Positions 36,870 to 49,307 of a stretch of DNA of 64,000 nt are shown here, one piece after another. Source of the DNA: Pogostemon cablin (lineage: Eukaryota > Streptophyta > Magnoliopsida > Lamiales > Lamiaceae); assembly GCA_023678885.1 (NCBI GenBank), contig CM042985.1, forward strand, positions 4,266,985 through 4,330,984, written 5' to 3'. The notes below the pieces were generated by a model. That model saw only the letters and a list, made by a program, of their open reading frames with translations, made no database searches and was not told the origin of the DNA. Position numbers and translations under genes: made by a program. Each line of letters starts with the position of its first letter. The first letter of the stretch is position 1.

Positions 36870-39500
36870 ATTGGTTTCGTGGTGAAACGTGTGACGTTGG
36901 GTTAGTTATTGATCCATACATGTGTTTATTGTTATATTACAAGCATGTATGTAAGGCTGTGTGATTATATGATATGACCTGCAATTTTATTGATTGGATA
37001 AGTGCTGTTATTATTTGGGTTCTTTTATTATCTCTAATAACCCAATACTTGTATTGCCTTGTATCGATAATGTTTCTATTGCTGTACACGTTATATCACA
37101 CACACACCATCCATTCGGCGGGTCCCTATCATGGACCAATGTTGAATGGCTTGGGTTCGATCGGGATGGAGGCGAGGACGTCACGCCGTACGATCGGATG
37201 GGCAACACTGTTCATCGGAGGCTTGGTGATGTTGGACTGAACGGTGATGGCTGGGATAGACGGCGACTTTGGCAGTCTGAGGAACTTCCAATCGAGACTG
37301 CTGCTTCTTTCGATCGGGTCTGTTTGAAGACTGGATCTGGGCGTATTGCCGAGTGAGGAGAACTCCAATGTTCTGCACCGGCGGTTTTTCCGAGCGCAAC
37401 AGAAGGATGACCAGGTCAAGTCTCTCCCCTGGCGACTGAGTCTGCCTGAATTAGAGCAGTTCCAGGCGAGACTCCTGGCCTTTTCCGAGGCGTCTGGCGG
37501 CTCGATTTTGGCAGGCTGTGGGTGCGGCGCCAGCAGTTGTCGGAGCGCCCGTCGGGATCAGGATTCATTCGGTGTCTGCCGTGTGATGGAAGGTCGCGGC
37601 TGATGATGATTGCGGCATCGGATACGGCGGGGCGCAGATGGGAGCTTTACGGCTACGGGCCGTTTGGATAGCTCTGCGGTTTGATGCTGCCGGCGGTTAT
37701 TGAAGGCGTCGCTGGGATAACTGCCGCGGCTAGGAGAACTTGCTGTGGCTGTGGCGTTGTCGTTGATAGGCGCGACGCACTTAAGGGAAGCTGCAGACGT
37801 CCGACGTGACTTCGAGCGACGCTAAAGGTAGTTCCGAGCGCGGCTGCTTCGTTGTCGCTAGTCGGCTCTGATGGCGTCGCATCACGGCAAGGGGCAAAAG
37901 GCACGACTCTGGTGGGCTGACGGCATCACCGCCGAGAGCAGCCGGCACCGTGTCGTGCGGTGTTTTCTTCGCGTCTTCAGTTCCACCGTGCCGGACAGGG
38001 CTGGTGTGTGGAAGGAGTATTGCGGCGGAGAAGCAAGTAGGGCAGCAGTTTGGAAATTAATCGGCTGTCTTGATGGGCTGGGCCAATTTTTTTTAATTGG
38101 TGGCCTATGGCTTTTGGGCCTGTGTTCTGTTGGGCCCTATTTAATTGAGCTGGCCATGGGCCTGTGTACAGTTGGACCTAAATATTTATTAAGGTGTCTG
38201 TTGGGCTGGCAGGTTTAATTAAAGGGCCCAATTCAGTAATATATTAGGGGCTGCTCATTTATTTAATTTGTTTTTGGGCTTTTGGGCCCAAATTTTAATT
38301 AAATGGTAATGGGCTGCTGAACCAATATTAATTGCTGGTTTTAATTAATTGTGGATAATGGGCCAAGCATGATAATTAATTAATTATGTTAATGGACTAA
38401 TTTTGTGCTAGTGGGCTTTGTGGAATTAATTTAGTTTTGGGCTAAGATTATGGGCCATAGATAATGAGTATGATTAATTAAATAATCTGCTGCTCATTTT
38501 GTGCTTATTTGTTGCTCTTCAGGCCCAAATTAATTGATCCACTATTTATACAATTAATTATGTTATATAACTGATTAATTGATTTAATTGTCAATTATTG
38601 TTGTACATGTGAAAGGCATGTTCTATGTAATTTATTTATTTAAATTGCTGTTAATAGAAGCATGCTATTTTGTATATTTTATTCTGGAATATTATATGCA
38701 TGTTAAAACCCTCTGTGTTAAATAACTAAGTGGGAGAGGGGATTGGTAATAAATTCCCACGGCCTCCATTATTGGTTTGTTAGCAATGTGAATAGACTTG
38801 CGCGTCGGCATTAGAGCATTCCTCCCCATCGGATAAGTTTATTCATGGATTGCTGGAACAGACTTCATTAAATAATTACGTTTGTAATGTGAAGCATATG
38901 AACTTGCGCGTTGGCATAGACCTTCCTCCCTATCGGATGAGTTTATATGCGGTTCACTGGTACAAACTTGTGATTGATGACTGTAGGAAGTTATCCGAGC
39001 GCGTGTGCACTTCTCTATCTGTAAGGCACATAAGCTTGGGCCGCGGACTTGGGGTCAAATAATGGTGTACACTTAGATGTAAATAATAAGTATCCTCCCC
39101 ATCGGAGTCACTACTTTTATTTGCATGGCTAAAGAGGAACCGACTATTAATTATTTTTCATAAATTTAGGTTGACAAATGAAATTAATGGGTAAAACCTT
39201 CTCTTGTAAATGTTCGGGTTTGTAAACGTCCACACTATCGTGGCTTGCAGACTCACGGTGCTTGAGATGTCGGTGAATTTTATTTTATATTGTTTTGAGG
39301 GAATCGATATAAAAGAATAAAATTCGAAGATTTGATCGGTAAATTTATTTGTGATTCTCTGAATTTTGAATGCTTTTATTTCACTAATTGTTAACTAAAA
39401 GACATTACATTTACTTGTCCAAATTAAATGATTAGAAAGAATCTTGGTTTTGATAATTACTGCTTAAGAAAGTACATGTGTATTCTCACAAAGGACGTCT
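36870..39500 (+). other. Extended leader of the Copia element: GC-rich block plus tandem motifs
   Basis: The region between primer site and first gag/pol trace is about 2.6 kb. Positions 37120-38050 are clearly GC-richer than anything nearby and carry several overlapping unrecognised ORFs (for example 36994-37356 and 37346-37603). Positions 38060-38530 repeat 'ttgggcc' and 'ttaatta' words. At 38785-38960 a block 'gacttgcgcgtcggcat ... ctccccatcggat' occurs twice, with a third partial at 39092. No product is recognised. Confidence 0.6.
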
Positions 39501-42500
39501 CATGATGCCTATTAAAGTCTCTAGTGAAGAGATGAGAGGTTCATAGAAATATGATGATCTCATGTAACTCTTCGGATACTTGAGTAAATTAAAAGGCAGA
39601 AGATCATGGTTGAATTGATGAATGAATTGGAAAAGCTTGGAATAGAAATTGAAAGGGAAACCTAAATCAATTTTATTCTTCATAATTTGCCTGGATGTTT
39701 TGAGCAAGTTCTACCTGAAATACGAGAGGTTGTATATGGTGGGAAACTTCTAACAAAACATGTGGCAAAAGAAAGCCATTTTTCATCATGATGTGAACAA
39801 GTTTAATATCTTATTTACTAATGGTTTAAACATGATTAGTGATGGCATCTACTGACACGAAGTATGTAGATACTGGAATCACTAAATGTTTATCACTGAG
39901 TAAGGATAAGATTGTTAATAATATGGGTAAAACTACAAAGGTAGTGGCTATTGCAGTGGGAGTTGTTTATTTATCTCATGATAAGAATAAACGATTGATT
40001 ATGAGAAATTGTCTTTACGTACGTTTCATAGAAAGAATTTAATTTCGGTTTCTATGCATTAACGGATGGATACTTCATTTCATTTAAATGACATGGTCAT
40101 AGTAATGAGGAATGAGACTATAATCCGTTAAAGTATGTTGGTGGATAAAAAGTATACTCTTGAATCATGTTCATCCCACAGATACAATAAATAGTAATTA
40201 AATAATGCATCTTCTAATATTTGTAAGAGAAAGGAACCTTCGGAAATGAACTAAACATACATTTGGCGTCTATGACTAATTCATTTTACTTAAGTAGGAT
40301 TCAAAAGTTGATAGCCGATAGACCGTAAGGTTTATCTGAAGTGAAAACTATCGGACTTGCGAGTCTTGCTTGGAAGTAAAAATGATTAACTGCCTTTTCA
40401 AGGCTGTGGGGTGTAGAGCCAAAGATATATATGTTGGAATTAGTTCATTCTGATTCAAGAGAACCTAATATTATCCAGGCGAGAGGTGGTTATGAATATT
40501 CGAAAATTATTCTGGAAACCAATATATTTATATGATGCACTGCATGTCTAAGTTCTTTGATTAATTCAAGAATTGTATGGCTGGTACAGTGAAGCGTCAT
40601 GGAAAATATATTAAGTCATTACGATTCAATCATGATGGCGAATACCTCTTGGGATAGTTAGGAGCTATTGATCAGAAGTTGAGATTAAATCTCAAGTTGA
40701 CTACACCGGGTATGCCCCAGCTGAATGGTGTGGTGGGTAGAATGTATTAGGCTCTTATGGTTATGATTAGATAGATGATGAATTATTTGGAATAATTAAA
40801 TTCATTTTATAGATATGCCCTAGATACAGTAATTCGTGAAACGTTTGTCTGTATATGGGATATCCTAGAAAAATGGAGGGTGATTTATTTTGTCCAAAAG
40901 ATCGAAGGATAATTGTTAACTCAATAACTAGTTTTTTGGAAAAGGACTATGTAATAAATCACAAACCCATGTATAATTTGTTCTAAAGGAAGTGAGAGGA
41001 AAACACTAAGTATAAGTACCAAGTGTACAAGAGGATATACCACAAGGTAAACTGCAACGCGTGTCACGACTGATACACAATTACATGTAGTGCCTTGTCG
41101 TAGTGGGAGGGTTGTATGACAACCAATAAATATATGTTTTGGGAGAGTCGTGAGACTTGATCCCTAGTGAACATGGTATTATCCCACGAATACGACGTAT
41201 CACTACAAGATTAAAATGCGGAATCTTAGTAAGTTGCAATGTATGTTGAAATAGAATCTACGGATTCTAAATTAAGTCTGGAGCTTGAAGGATCACTAAA
41301 ATGGTGTAAAAGCCATTAAAAGTGGTCAAAGGAAATAAAAGAGGATCATACAGAAAGGTGAGAATCTTGGAAGCAAAGCTTGTTGCGAAAAAGTGTACTC
41401 AGAAAGAAATGGTTCGATTATGAGGAAACATATTCGCTGGTAGCTATGCTTAAATTGATCCGGATTCTTTTATTTATTGCTGCTCATATTGAATTATGAA
41501 AAACAACAAATAGATGTCAAGACAGCTTTCCTGATTGGAAGTCTTGAGGAAAACATCTATGTGAAGCAACCAGAGTAATTCATTGCAAAGTACTAATAGC
41601 ATTTTGATAGTAAGCTTAAAATTGTCCAGCGATGGACTAAAGCAAGCTTTAAGATCGTGAAGCATCTGTTTTGATTAGGTAATCCAGTGGCATGGATTTA
41701 TATCAATGAGCGGATGAGTCTTGTGTGTTGTAAAGAGTGACGAAAATGTGGTGGTATTTTTGTACTATACGTAGATAGTATCTTGCTCATTGGAGACAAT
41801 GAAAGAGTATTATCGGGTGTATGGGTACGGTTAAGAAAGCGGTAAAGATGAAGGACTTAAGAAAGGCAAAATATATCCTTTTGATCACGGTAATACGGAT
41901 CACAAGAAAGGATATTATGCTTATCTCAAGTTTCATAAAATGATACAGTCCATACTCGTTTAGTATGTAAATTTATCTAAGTAAATGTGTCTTTGAGACA
42001 CAAAAAGAAGATAAAGAGGATGAAAGCGGTTCCTTATGCTTCGGCGAATAAGGAAGCTTAATCTAAGGAATGCTATGAACGATGTTGGATATTTGTTTTG
42101 CTGAATGCATGAACAGTGGGTATCAACGTAACCCGGAACAAGAATGATGAACTGTGGTAAGACATTTATAAAGTGCCTGAGAAGGACTGGAAATTATATG
42201 TGGACTTACTGGACAGATTCACTGCTTCTTGTGGATTACGTAGATTCAGATTTTTTAGTCAAATTGGACGGTAGTAAATTCTCCTCAAAGGTTATGTGTT
42301 TAATCTTAGGAAGTAGAGTCATAATGTGGAGGAGTGTTATATAGAAATATATTTCAGACTCTGGACTCCATCATGGAAAGATGATGAATTGGAGCCTATG
42401 AGGCAGCCAAAGTATCTATATGACTCTAGAGACTTCATGATGGACTTTGAAGTGTTTCTAAGTTTGCCCAAGGTAATCACAATTTACATTGATGATATTG

Positions 42501-42752
42501 GTGCAGTTGCAAACTTGAAGAAATCACAAGTCCATAAGGCAATTAAACACATGGAGCGCGAGTACCACCTGTTACGAGAAATCGTATGATGAGGGGTAGG
42601 TTGTTGTCGCTTAGATTGCATCGGATGATGACCTAGTAAACCATTTACAAGGACCTTAAGGCGAGAGCTTTTAATGGTCGTATAAGTGGGAGTAGGAATC
42701 AGATGTATGGCAGAAGACATGACAGCATAGTCTTTTAGTATAAGTGGGAGAT

Positions 42753-43955
42753 TGTTGGATTGTATACTAAAATTCTAGCTTTAGTATGAACAATGTCATA
42801 ACAATATTTGAATTGAGAATCATTGATCAAATGATTGCATCTTATAATTTATTTATATGCATGATGCAATAGTCCACTTACTTTATACTGTAGATAATAT
42901 GTTGTGCGACAACACGCAGAAGATCATATTATCGGTTTCCTTATAAAGTATAAACAGATGCTCACAACTGAGATAAACGGGGACTCTCTATCAGTATGGT
43001 TGTAGTGTGGTTTGGTATTAGCTTGTCTTGGCTATAGAATCACATTAGTGCACTTGTGTGTATTGAGCAGGACCGCCTGAGATCGTTCGACTTATACTGA
43101 CTTATAGAAGAACTTGATCTCTGTTATTATGGAAGTTCGTGCTCTTAATCCCTATACAATAACCTCGACACGTAGAGCAGTATGTATTTCTTTGATTCAT
43201 CAATGGGTGAGATTTATATGTATTAAATCAACAAACTCGGTGAGTTGGGAAGTAGTGCTGTATCTATGGTGTGCTGTTGATTGTAGAAGGAATCCATGTC
43301 CGTCATAGGTTGATGATGTCCCCTTGAGGAGCTCATAAGGTTTATCATGTAAATCTTGCAAGTGGATTAATTTCCGGCATGATAATAAGGTTGAGTGGTA
43401 CTACTCTCGGATGAGATATTAATTATTTTGAGTTGTCAGTAACTTAATTAATTAATGGACATTGTTTTTTCTTAAACATGGGGAGACTATCGGGCTTATA
43501 ATAAGAAGGTGCCCAGAACATAATTTTGGGATTGGACGGGTAGTGCAGTAATAATATTTTAGTGGACTATATTATTATTATTGGATTTAATTAAAAGCTT
43601 TGGGCTAAGCTTGGTTAATTAAATTCAATTAAGGCCCAGCCCAATTTCTCCTCCTGGTCCCTGCTGTAGCCCAACTATATAAGTCATCTCAGCTCCTGTT
43701 AACCCTAAGTCAGTGCCTCATTTGACAGTTAGAAAGAACAGGAGCAGATTGAGAGAATCCTGCGGATTGTTGCCCACACAACAGCAGGATTCGACTTGGG
43801 ACATACAGCAGAAGATTAAGAGGTGGTTCTACACTGCTGTTCATTCTCTACATCGACCCAGAAGTACGGTAAACAATTCTAATTGCTTCCGCTGAATTTT
43901 GTTTTACTGTTAATCCTAACGGATCACGTTGAACCGCACGATCCAATTGCCAACA
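42753..43955 (+). repeat. 3' LTR of the Copia element
   Basis: Same length as the 5' LTR and in the same orientation; its TATA box is at 43675-43683. From it, transcription would run into the TRIM remnant and on towards the MYR gene. Confidence 0.9.
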
Positions 43956-44048
43956 AGGGCTTCCTAACTTATGTGCCTAACAATTTGGTCCGACCTGCCG
44001 GATCCGGACGGGTCACGAGAAGGGACTACCCGATGTGTGGGCCCAGGG

Positions 44049-44296
44049 GTTGCCATCCCGGATGTGGGACCAGGGGGGTTGCCACCCGGAGTTGTGGGCC
44101 CTAGGTATGCGGGTTGCCACCCGGAGTGTGCCATCCATGGACGTCCGGTTCGAAGGGGGATGGATTGTTATGATGTCCCAGGCAACCCCCGGATGTGGGC
44201 CCAGGGGGGTTGCCACCCGGAGTTGTGGGCCCTAGGTATGCGGGTTGCCACCCGGAGTGTGCCGTCCGTGGACGTCCGGTTCGAAGGGGGATAAAT
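44049..44296 (+). repeat. GC-rich tandem duplication inside the TRIM-like element
   Basis: A unit of about 125-130 bp occurs twice, each with 'ggggttgccacccggagt', 'gtgggccctaggtatgcggg', 'ggacgtccggttcgaagggg'. The first copy runs past its polypurine tract into 'ttgttatgatgtccca', the first bases of the LTR, before the second copy starts. Confidence 0.8.
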
Positions 44297-44430
44297 TATT
44301 ATGATATCCCACATTGGTTCCGCACGCAAGTGTGGAAGGACATATAAGTAGGGGTCAACCCTTTACCTTCAGCCATAATTTTAGGTGAAGTTAGGGCTCC
44401 CTAGCTTATGTGTCTAACAATTTATCTCGA

Positions 44431-44599
44431 TCATATTCTACTAATACCACTATCCACGGTAAAGAAAGCCTAGTTATTTATCTTGTTTCTTCTTTTCCTG
44501 CTCTAATATCCATTCCTCCCCTTAAAAAAGAAAAATGTCTCATCCATGCTCCATCATATTCTACTAATACCACTATCCACGGTAAAGAAAGCCTAGTTA
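44431..44599. repeat. 46-bp direct repeat pair
   Basis: TCATATTCTACTAATACCAC and the following 26 bases occur exactly at 44431-44476 and 44554-44599, 123 bp apart. Confidence 0.85.
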
Positions 44600-46139
44600 G
44601 CTTTACTGTAAATACAAAATTTAAGAAAAATTAAGAATGAAATTATAAAACAAATAAATGAGAAAAGAGTGAAAAACTTATTGAGACAAAGAGAATGATA
44701 CTTTTTAATCTACATCCAAAAATCAAACGATTCCATTCGGAGCGAACAAAGGTTTACTCGTGCTTAAAAATGTTGTAATATCCTTAACTAGTCAATAAAA
44801 TTAGTGAAAAGACAAATTTTTTTAAGCCAAGTATTTACTATACCGATAAAGATAAATTCAGAACAATGGAGATTTATAAACAAAAACTAACAGAATCGAA
44901 TGCAATTCTCGTACACTCCCACACGCGACCACTGACCACTCAAATAAGTATTAAAATGATAAGAGCATTCAGTAACAGTATGGTACAAGTAGATGGGAGG
45001 TTAAAGAATTTGTTTCACTACAGCTTTATGAAAAGTGTTCACATATTCCTCCTAACTGCATAAAATATCCTAACTATCTCCAAATATTTTTTTTCCCCTT
45101 CATTTTTAAAAACCATGCCTTATTTAGGCTAACTATTTCGATCTAACATTGATTGCCTGTAATTAAACTCTATCCTCACAATATTTTATTTTTCAAAAAA
45201 AATCAAAATTTCGACCACTGCCAGAAGTGATTCGAAATCCATTGAACTAAAAGAGATAGTGATCATGAGACAGAGAGTTTTGGGCTTAATCCGATGAGCA
45301 TCAGAATTCAGACAGTATAGTATAGAAGTAAGCACTAAGTACACTTTACTTTTATTCCAAGGGATTAAATATAAGTGGGCCCTACTTCTAGATGCCATAT
45401 GATATGATCACAATGTTTAACTAAACAATCACTAAGATTAGCACACCTGTTTTCCAAGATCATATCCACCATTAATCAAATCATCGGACCCCACAGATCT
45501 GACAAATTAAGTAAAAACATGGTAAGAAAAATGCTGTATTTGTCATTAAACCAATGATTTACAAGTTAGTTTTTTAGCCCTTTTCCCATATATGTATTAC
45601 TACAAGCTAAGTACAACATTAGATGCTCTAGTCAACATAATCTTGATTTATTGTTATTATTTTTTTAAAGAAAACGATGTTCATCTCCGAACATCATAGA
45701 TAGTGGATTCGAAAAAATAATTCACCATTGAATTCCGAGAATACGATTCGTATAACTTTGCAGATGACAAATATGAGTGCACTAAAAAGAAAAAGGGTGG
45801 GGTGGATCTATTCTTGTACCTATTCGTAAGGTGTTAAATTTCAACAAAGGAATTTAAACATGGCTAGTGCACCTGTCTGAGAATGGACAATGAAGTGGCG
45901 ACGGGAGGGCCCCACGGATGCTCGAACATGGAAGGACAAACATCTGTTGGATCTAAATGTTCTGCTGTTGCCCCTGTTCTAGATTCTCTACATGCTTATA
46001 AGACATATCCCTGCACTCAAATTTCATACGTAAAAAACGTTCGATAGAGAGAAAAACAAGTACAGACTATGCTAAGTACAGCAGAATCATAAATCCATAC
46101 CTTTGTCTTGATTTGTTTCTTTCTTAACTTGTGGTAAGG
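44600..46139. other. Upstream region of the MYR gene
   Basis: No protein-coding signal was found. The right part (about 46000-46139) is the likely promoter and leader of the MYR-type gene. Near 45862-45990 the text is less AT-rich. No TATA box was assigned with confidence. Confidence 0.5.
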
Positions 46140-47865
46140 ATGTATCATCATCAGAACCACCAAGGGAAGAACAGCCAGGGTTCAATGAGGATGTCGGTTC
46201 CGTCTGAAAGGCACTTGTTTCTGCAAGGAGTGAATGGTTCTGGAGAGTCGGGACTTGTGCTGTCAACTGATGCTAAGCCGAGGCTGAAATGGACACCGGA
46301 TCTCCATGAACGGTTCATAGAAGCTGTGAATCAACTTGGTGGTGCTGAGAGTAAGAATATACGAGAATAGTTTCGAGTTAAGAAGGAATAATTGATAGAG
46401 GCATGCATTCTTACAACATGTTGTATTGCAGAAGCTACTCCTAAATCAGTGTTGAAACTAATGGGAATTCAAGGTCTAACGTTGTACCACCTAAAGAGTC
46501 ATCTCCAGGTAAGTGTACATATATATCCTCAATCTGAATGAAAGCAGATACGGAGATTTTATGCACAGAACTGAACACATCACTTTCTTGTGGCAGAAAT
46601 ATAGACTCAGTAAGAATCTCCATGGTAATGCACAAGCTAACTGTGGTAGCAACAAAGCTGGTAAGAAATAAAGCAACATTGTTTTTCACCTCATGTTTAT
46701 AGATTTCTTATGGTTGAGACGACCGGTTGCAGCGACAGGATCAGATAAAATGTCTGGGGCTACCGTGGCGCACACCAACAGTCAAAACACAGCAAACATG
46801 ACAAACAAGTAAGAAACAGGAGAAATTATAATAAGTACCTAATTAACTTTTTGGTATTTTTCAAGTTGTTTATTTAATGTCAAATTGATCTTGTTGTCTT
46901 TTAATCAGAAACATGCATTTGGGTGAAGCTATACAGATGCAAATCGAAGTGCAAAGAAGGCTACACGAACAGCTTGAGGTATGTAAACATACATGTCCAA
47001 AGAGTGAGCTAATTATCTTGAATATTGCTATGTTACAGCAAAAACATTCAAGAACATGATGTACAATGTTGTAATAATCTTATATGCTTAGGTGCAACGG
47101 CATTTACAGCTGCGAATCGAGGCGCATGGTAAATACTTACAATCTGTGTTAGAGAAAGCACAGGAGACGCTGGGAGGGCAAAATTTAGGAACTATAGGCA
47201 TCGAGGCTGCTAAGGTTCAGTTGTCTGATTTAGCGTCGAAAGTATCTACACAATGCCTGAATTCTGCATTTCCAGGAATGAAAGAACTCTCAGATTTATG
47301 CCTGCATCAAAAAACATCAAATCAACCGACAGATTGTTCGATTGAAAGCTGTTTGACATCATGCGAAGGCTCTCTCAGGGATCAAGAGCTCTACAATAAT
47401 CTCCCCGGCTTACAACCGATCAATTTCAGACAATCTGGCGAGGCAAAGGACGACAACAACGAAATTAGGTTACAGAAAATCGATCAGCTTAAATGGAACG
47501 AAAATATGAACAAAAGCAGAACATATTTTAGGGCAACAAACGAAAACGCCGAGAAGGCCTTCTTACAGGAATCCGACAACGGCAATTTGTCGATGAGCAT
47601 CGGAATTCAGGGCGGTGAATGGAACATCAACGGTAACTTTCTAGAAGAAAGGTACAAGAGGTCCGAATCAGGCGTCAAATTCTTCGATCAGAACATCGAG
47701 GACAGCAGTGATGTAATGAAAGCGGAGAAGCAGAAGACATCATCGTCATCGTCGGAGTTGAAACTGCCATTTTATTCTACGAAGCTTGATCTCAACACAG
47801 ACGAAGAAAACGATGCTGCTTCGAGCGGCAAGCAGTTGGATTTGAATGGTTTGTGTTGGAGCTGA
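46140..47865 (+). CDS. MYR: MYB-CC (GARP) transcription factor, MYR1/MYR2 type
   Basis: Six exons, 46140-46350, 46432-46508, 46597-46660, 46733-46808, 46909-46978 and 47092-47865, give 423 residues, phases consistent. Residues about 45-102 are the GARP/Myb-like DNA-binding domain (KPRLKWTPDLHERFIEAVNQ, then LTLYHLKSHLQKYRLSKN with the SHLQKYR signature). Residues about 150-200 are the CC coiled coil (IQMQIEVQRRLHEQLE, HLQLRIEAHGKYLQSVLEKA). The start MYHHQNHQGKNS and SERHLFLQG match the MYR1/MYR2 (PHR1-like) subgroup, linked in Arabidopsis to flowering and gibberellin responses. The C terminus has two LDLN motifs (398-401 and 415-418, ending LDLNGLCWS), compatible with EAR-type repression. 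The ATG at 46140 is the one that fits family N termini. Confidence 0.93.
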
Positions 47866-49091
47866 AAATTAAGGAGGGAAATTTTCGTAAGAGATTTTGT
47901 AACAATGAAAAAGGCTTCGATTGTTTCCCTTGATTATGAAACGTGGTGCCTTCATAATTGTTTATGGGAAATTCATAATTTTGTTATAACTAACGGTATA
48001 ATGAGGCTTTAGAGTGAAATAATTCTTCAATTTATTTATTTTTTTTGAGAATTAATGGAACCAAGAGACCATTCAACGGTCTTGTTTATTTGGCCCAAAG
48101 AGGGCCCAAACAAGTAATGTCCAGGTAAATATACGTGAGTAACGCTAGAGTCCAAGATATCTAGGCCCAAATTCTGGTGCCAGAGAGATTTTTATATATG
48201 GAATACAACAAATATTTTGTAAATAAAAATAATTTTTATAGGAAAAATAAATATTAAATTTTACTCTTTCCTCCCGAAACAATATTCACGCATATTATGT
48301 TGTTTTAGTCTCTTTTTTTTTTAAAGTCAATTTTATTGATTTTTTATATACTAAATTAATTCAAAAAATATATTAATTATGTGTGTTAGATGAAGATAAC
48401 AAATTTAAAATTTAAATTTTTTTTTGAAGTTATTGGATTATTAATTAATTGAACAACTCCCTTTTTTTAATGAGATGTAAAGGATGTTTTGATATTAACC
48501 AATTAAGAAAGTATAAAGAATTGTATAGAACTAGAAATATTTCTAAAATGACTGCTTCTACTGCATTACTGCTAATATATTTAAATTTAAATTCGATGAA
48601 GAAGAGAAATCACAGTAGACTAGGTAGTGGGATTTGAGTGACAAACAAGGTATTATTATTATTAAATTAGTAATTAGGAGATAATTAAGCAACTTTAATA
48701 AAGCAAATCAGTAGCAAATGTCATCGCTTATGCAAGGCCGAATTAACTGTGAAGCGAAGCTGCAGAGGCATGGAGCGCACGTGATGACGTGGACATGAAA
48801 TAATCAAATTAATTAATTAATAATGAGATGGACTTAATATAATAATTTAAAATCAAATATTTGTGTGAATAGAGTTCATCTTGTATCTTAATTGTATTGA
48901 AATTATTACATTTAGTGAATGAAAAATTATTTTCTTATAGATTAACTAATACTCTTTTAAAAGAAAATTAGTATTCCTCAAATTCTAACATGTTATAATA
49001 TTTTATATTTTTATTGAGATAATAAAATAGTACTAATATTTTTCATTCAAATACTAATAATTCGATTCTCTAAAAGATAAGTCTTTTAGTA
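47866..49091. other. Spacer after the MYR gene
   Basis: Contains the MYR 3' UTR, then AT-rich text with no gene. A 62-codon ORF at 48449-48637 has no recognisable features. Confidence 0.5.
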
Positions 49092-49307
49092 CTCTCCTCC
49101 ATGCATTCTCAATGTATCCATTTGTTTTTTGCACTTGGATTAACGAGTATTATTATTTTATGTGCAGTAGATAATTGTATCACTGGGGTGTGAGTCCCAT
49201 ATTTTATTTGTATTAGTGGAGGGTATGGGTCCCATAGTCCAAAAATGAAAATGGATATATTAAGCCCAAAATAGTAAAATGAATAGATTGACAGTGAACG
49301 GAGGAAG
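49092..49307. mobile_element. Stowaway MITE (diverged)
   Basis: Begins CTCTCCTCCATGC, ends GTGAACGGAGGAAG, with TA on both sides (49090-49091 and 49308-49309). The interior shares 'tttgttttttgcac' and 'gggtcccata' style words with the element at 13021. Confidence 0.7.

Larger units (their letters stand above)
35653..43955 (+). mobile_element. Copia-type LTR retrotransposon, defective coding region, young LTRs
   Basis: LTRs of 1203 bp each (35653-36855 and 42753-43955) start TGTTGG and end CCAACA, flanked by a perfect 5-bp duplication AGGGC (35648-35652 and 43956-43960). I count 7 mismatches between them, about 99.4% identity. A primer site TGGTATCAGAGC (36858-36869) matches initiator tRNA-Met; the polypurine tract is AAGTGGGAG (42742-42750). 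Broken coding traces appear in Copia order: protease-like VDTG (about 39866), GAG-preintegrase-like TCESCLE (about 40351), integrase traces (HDGEY near 40632; TTPGMPQLNGVVG near 40700), reverse transcriptase (DVKTAFL near 41518; YVDS near 41767, where YVDD is usual), RNase H-like DYVDSDF (about 42235). No long ORF remains. Confidence 0.9.
35569..44419 (+). mobile_element. TRIM-like small LTR element, split by a Copia insertion
   Basis: Two related blocks face the same way: left 35569-35652 continued at 43956-43981 (about 110 bp without the Copia), and right about 44296-44419 (124 bp). Both read TGTTATGAT-type start, GGTTCCGCA, GGGTCAA.CCTTTACCTT, TTTAGGTGAAGTTAGGGC and end CTAACA. The right block directly follows a polypurine tract, GAAGGGGGA (44284-44292). 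The left copy lacks about 28 bp near its middle. Between them lies only 314 bp, too short for proteins, as in TRIM elements. A tRNA primer site after the left block was not recognised, and the outer flanks (ATTCT / ATTTA) are not a clean 5-bp duplication. Confidence 0.55.

Noticed and set aside
36994..37603. Two overlapping ORFs (120 and 85 codons) that might be a gene
   Set aside because: They lie in the GC-rich leader of the Copia element, where long chance ORFs are expected; no motif was recognised.
43971..44294. ORFs of up to 107 codons with repeated Gly/Pro/Cys blocks
   Set aside because: They come from translating a GC-rich tandem duplication inside a small LTR element.
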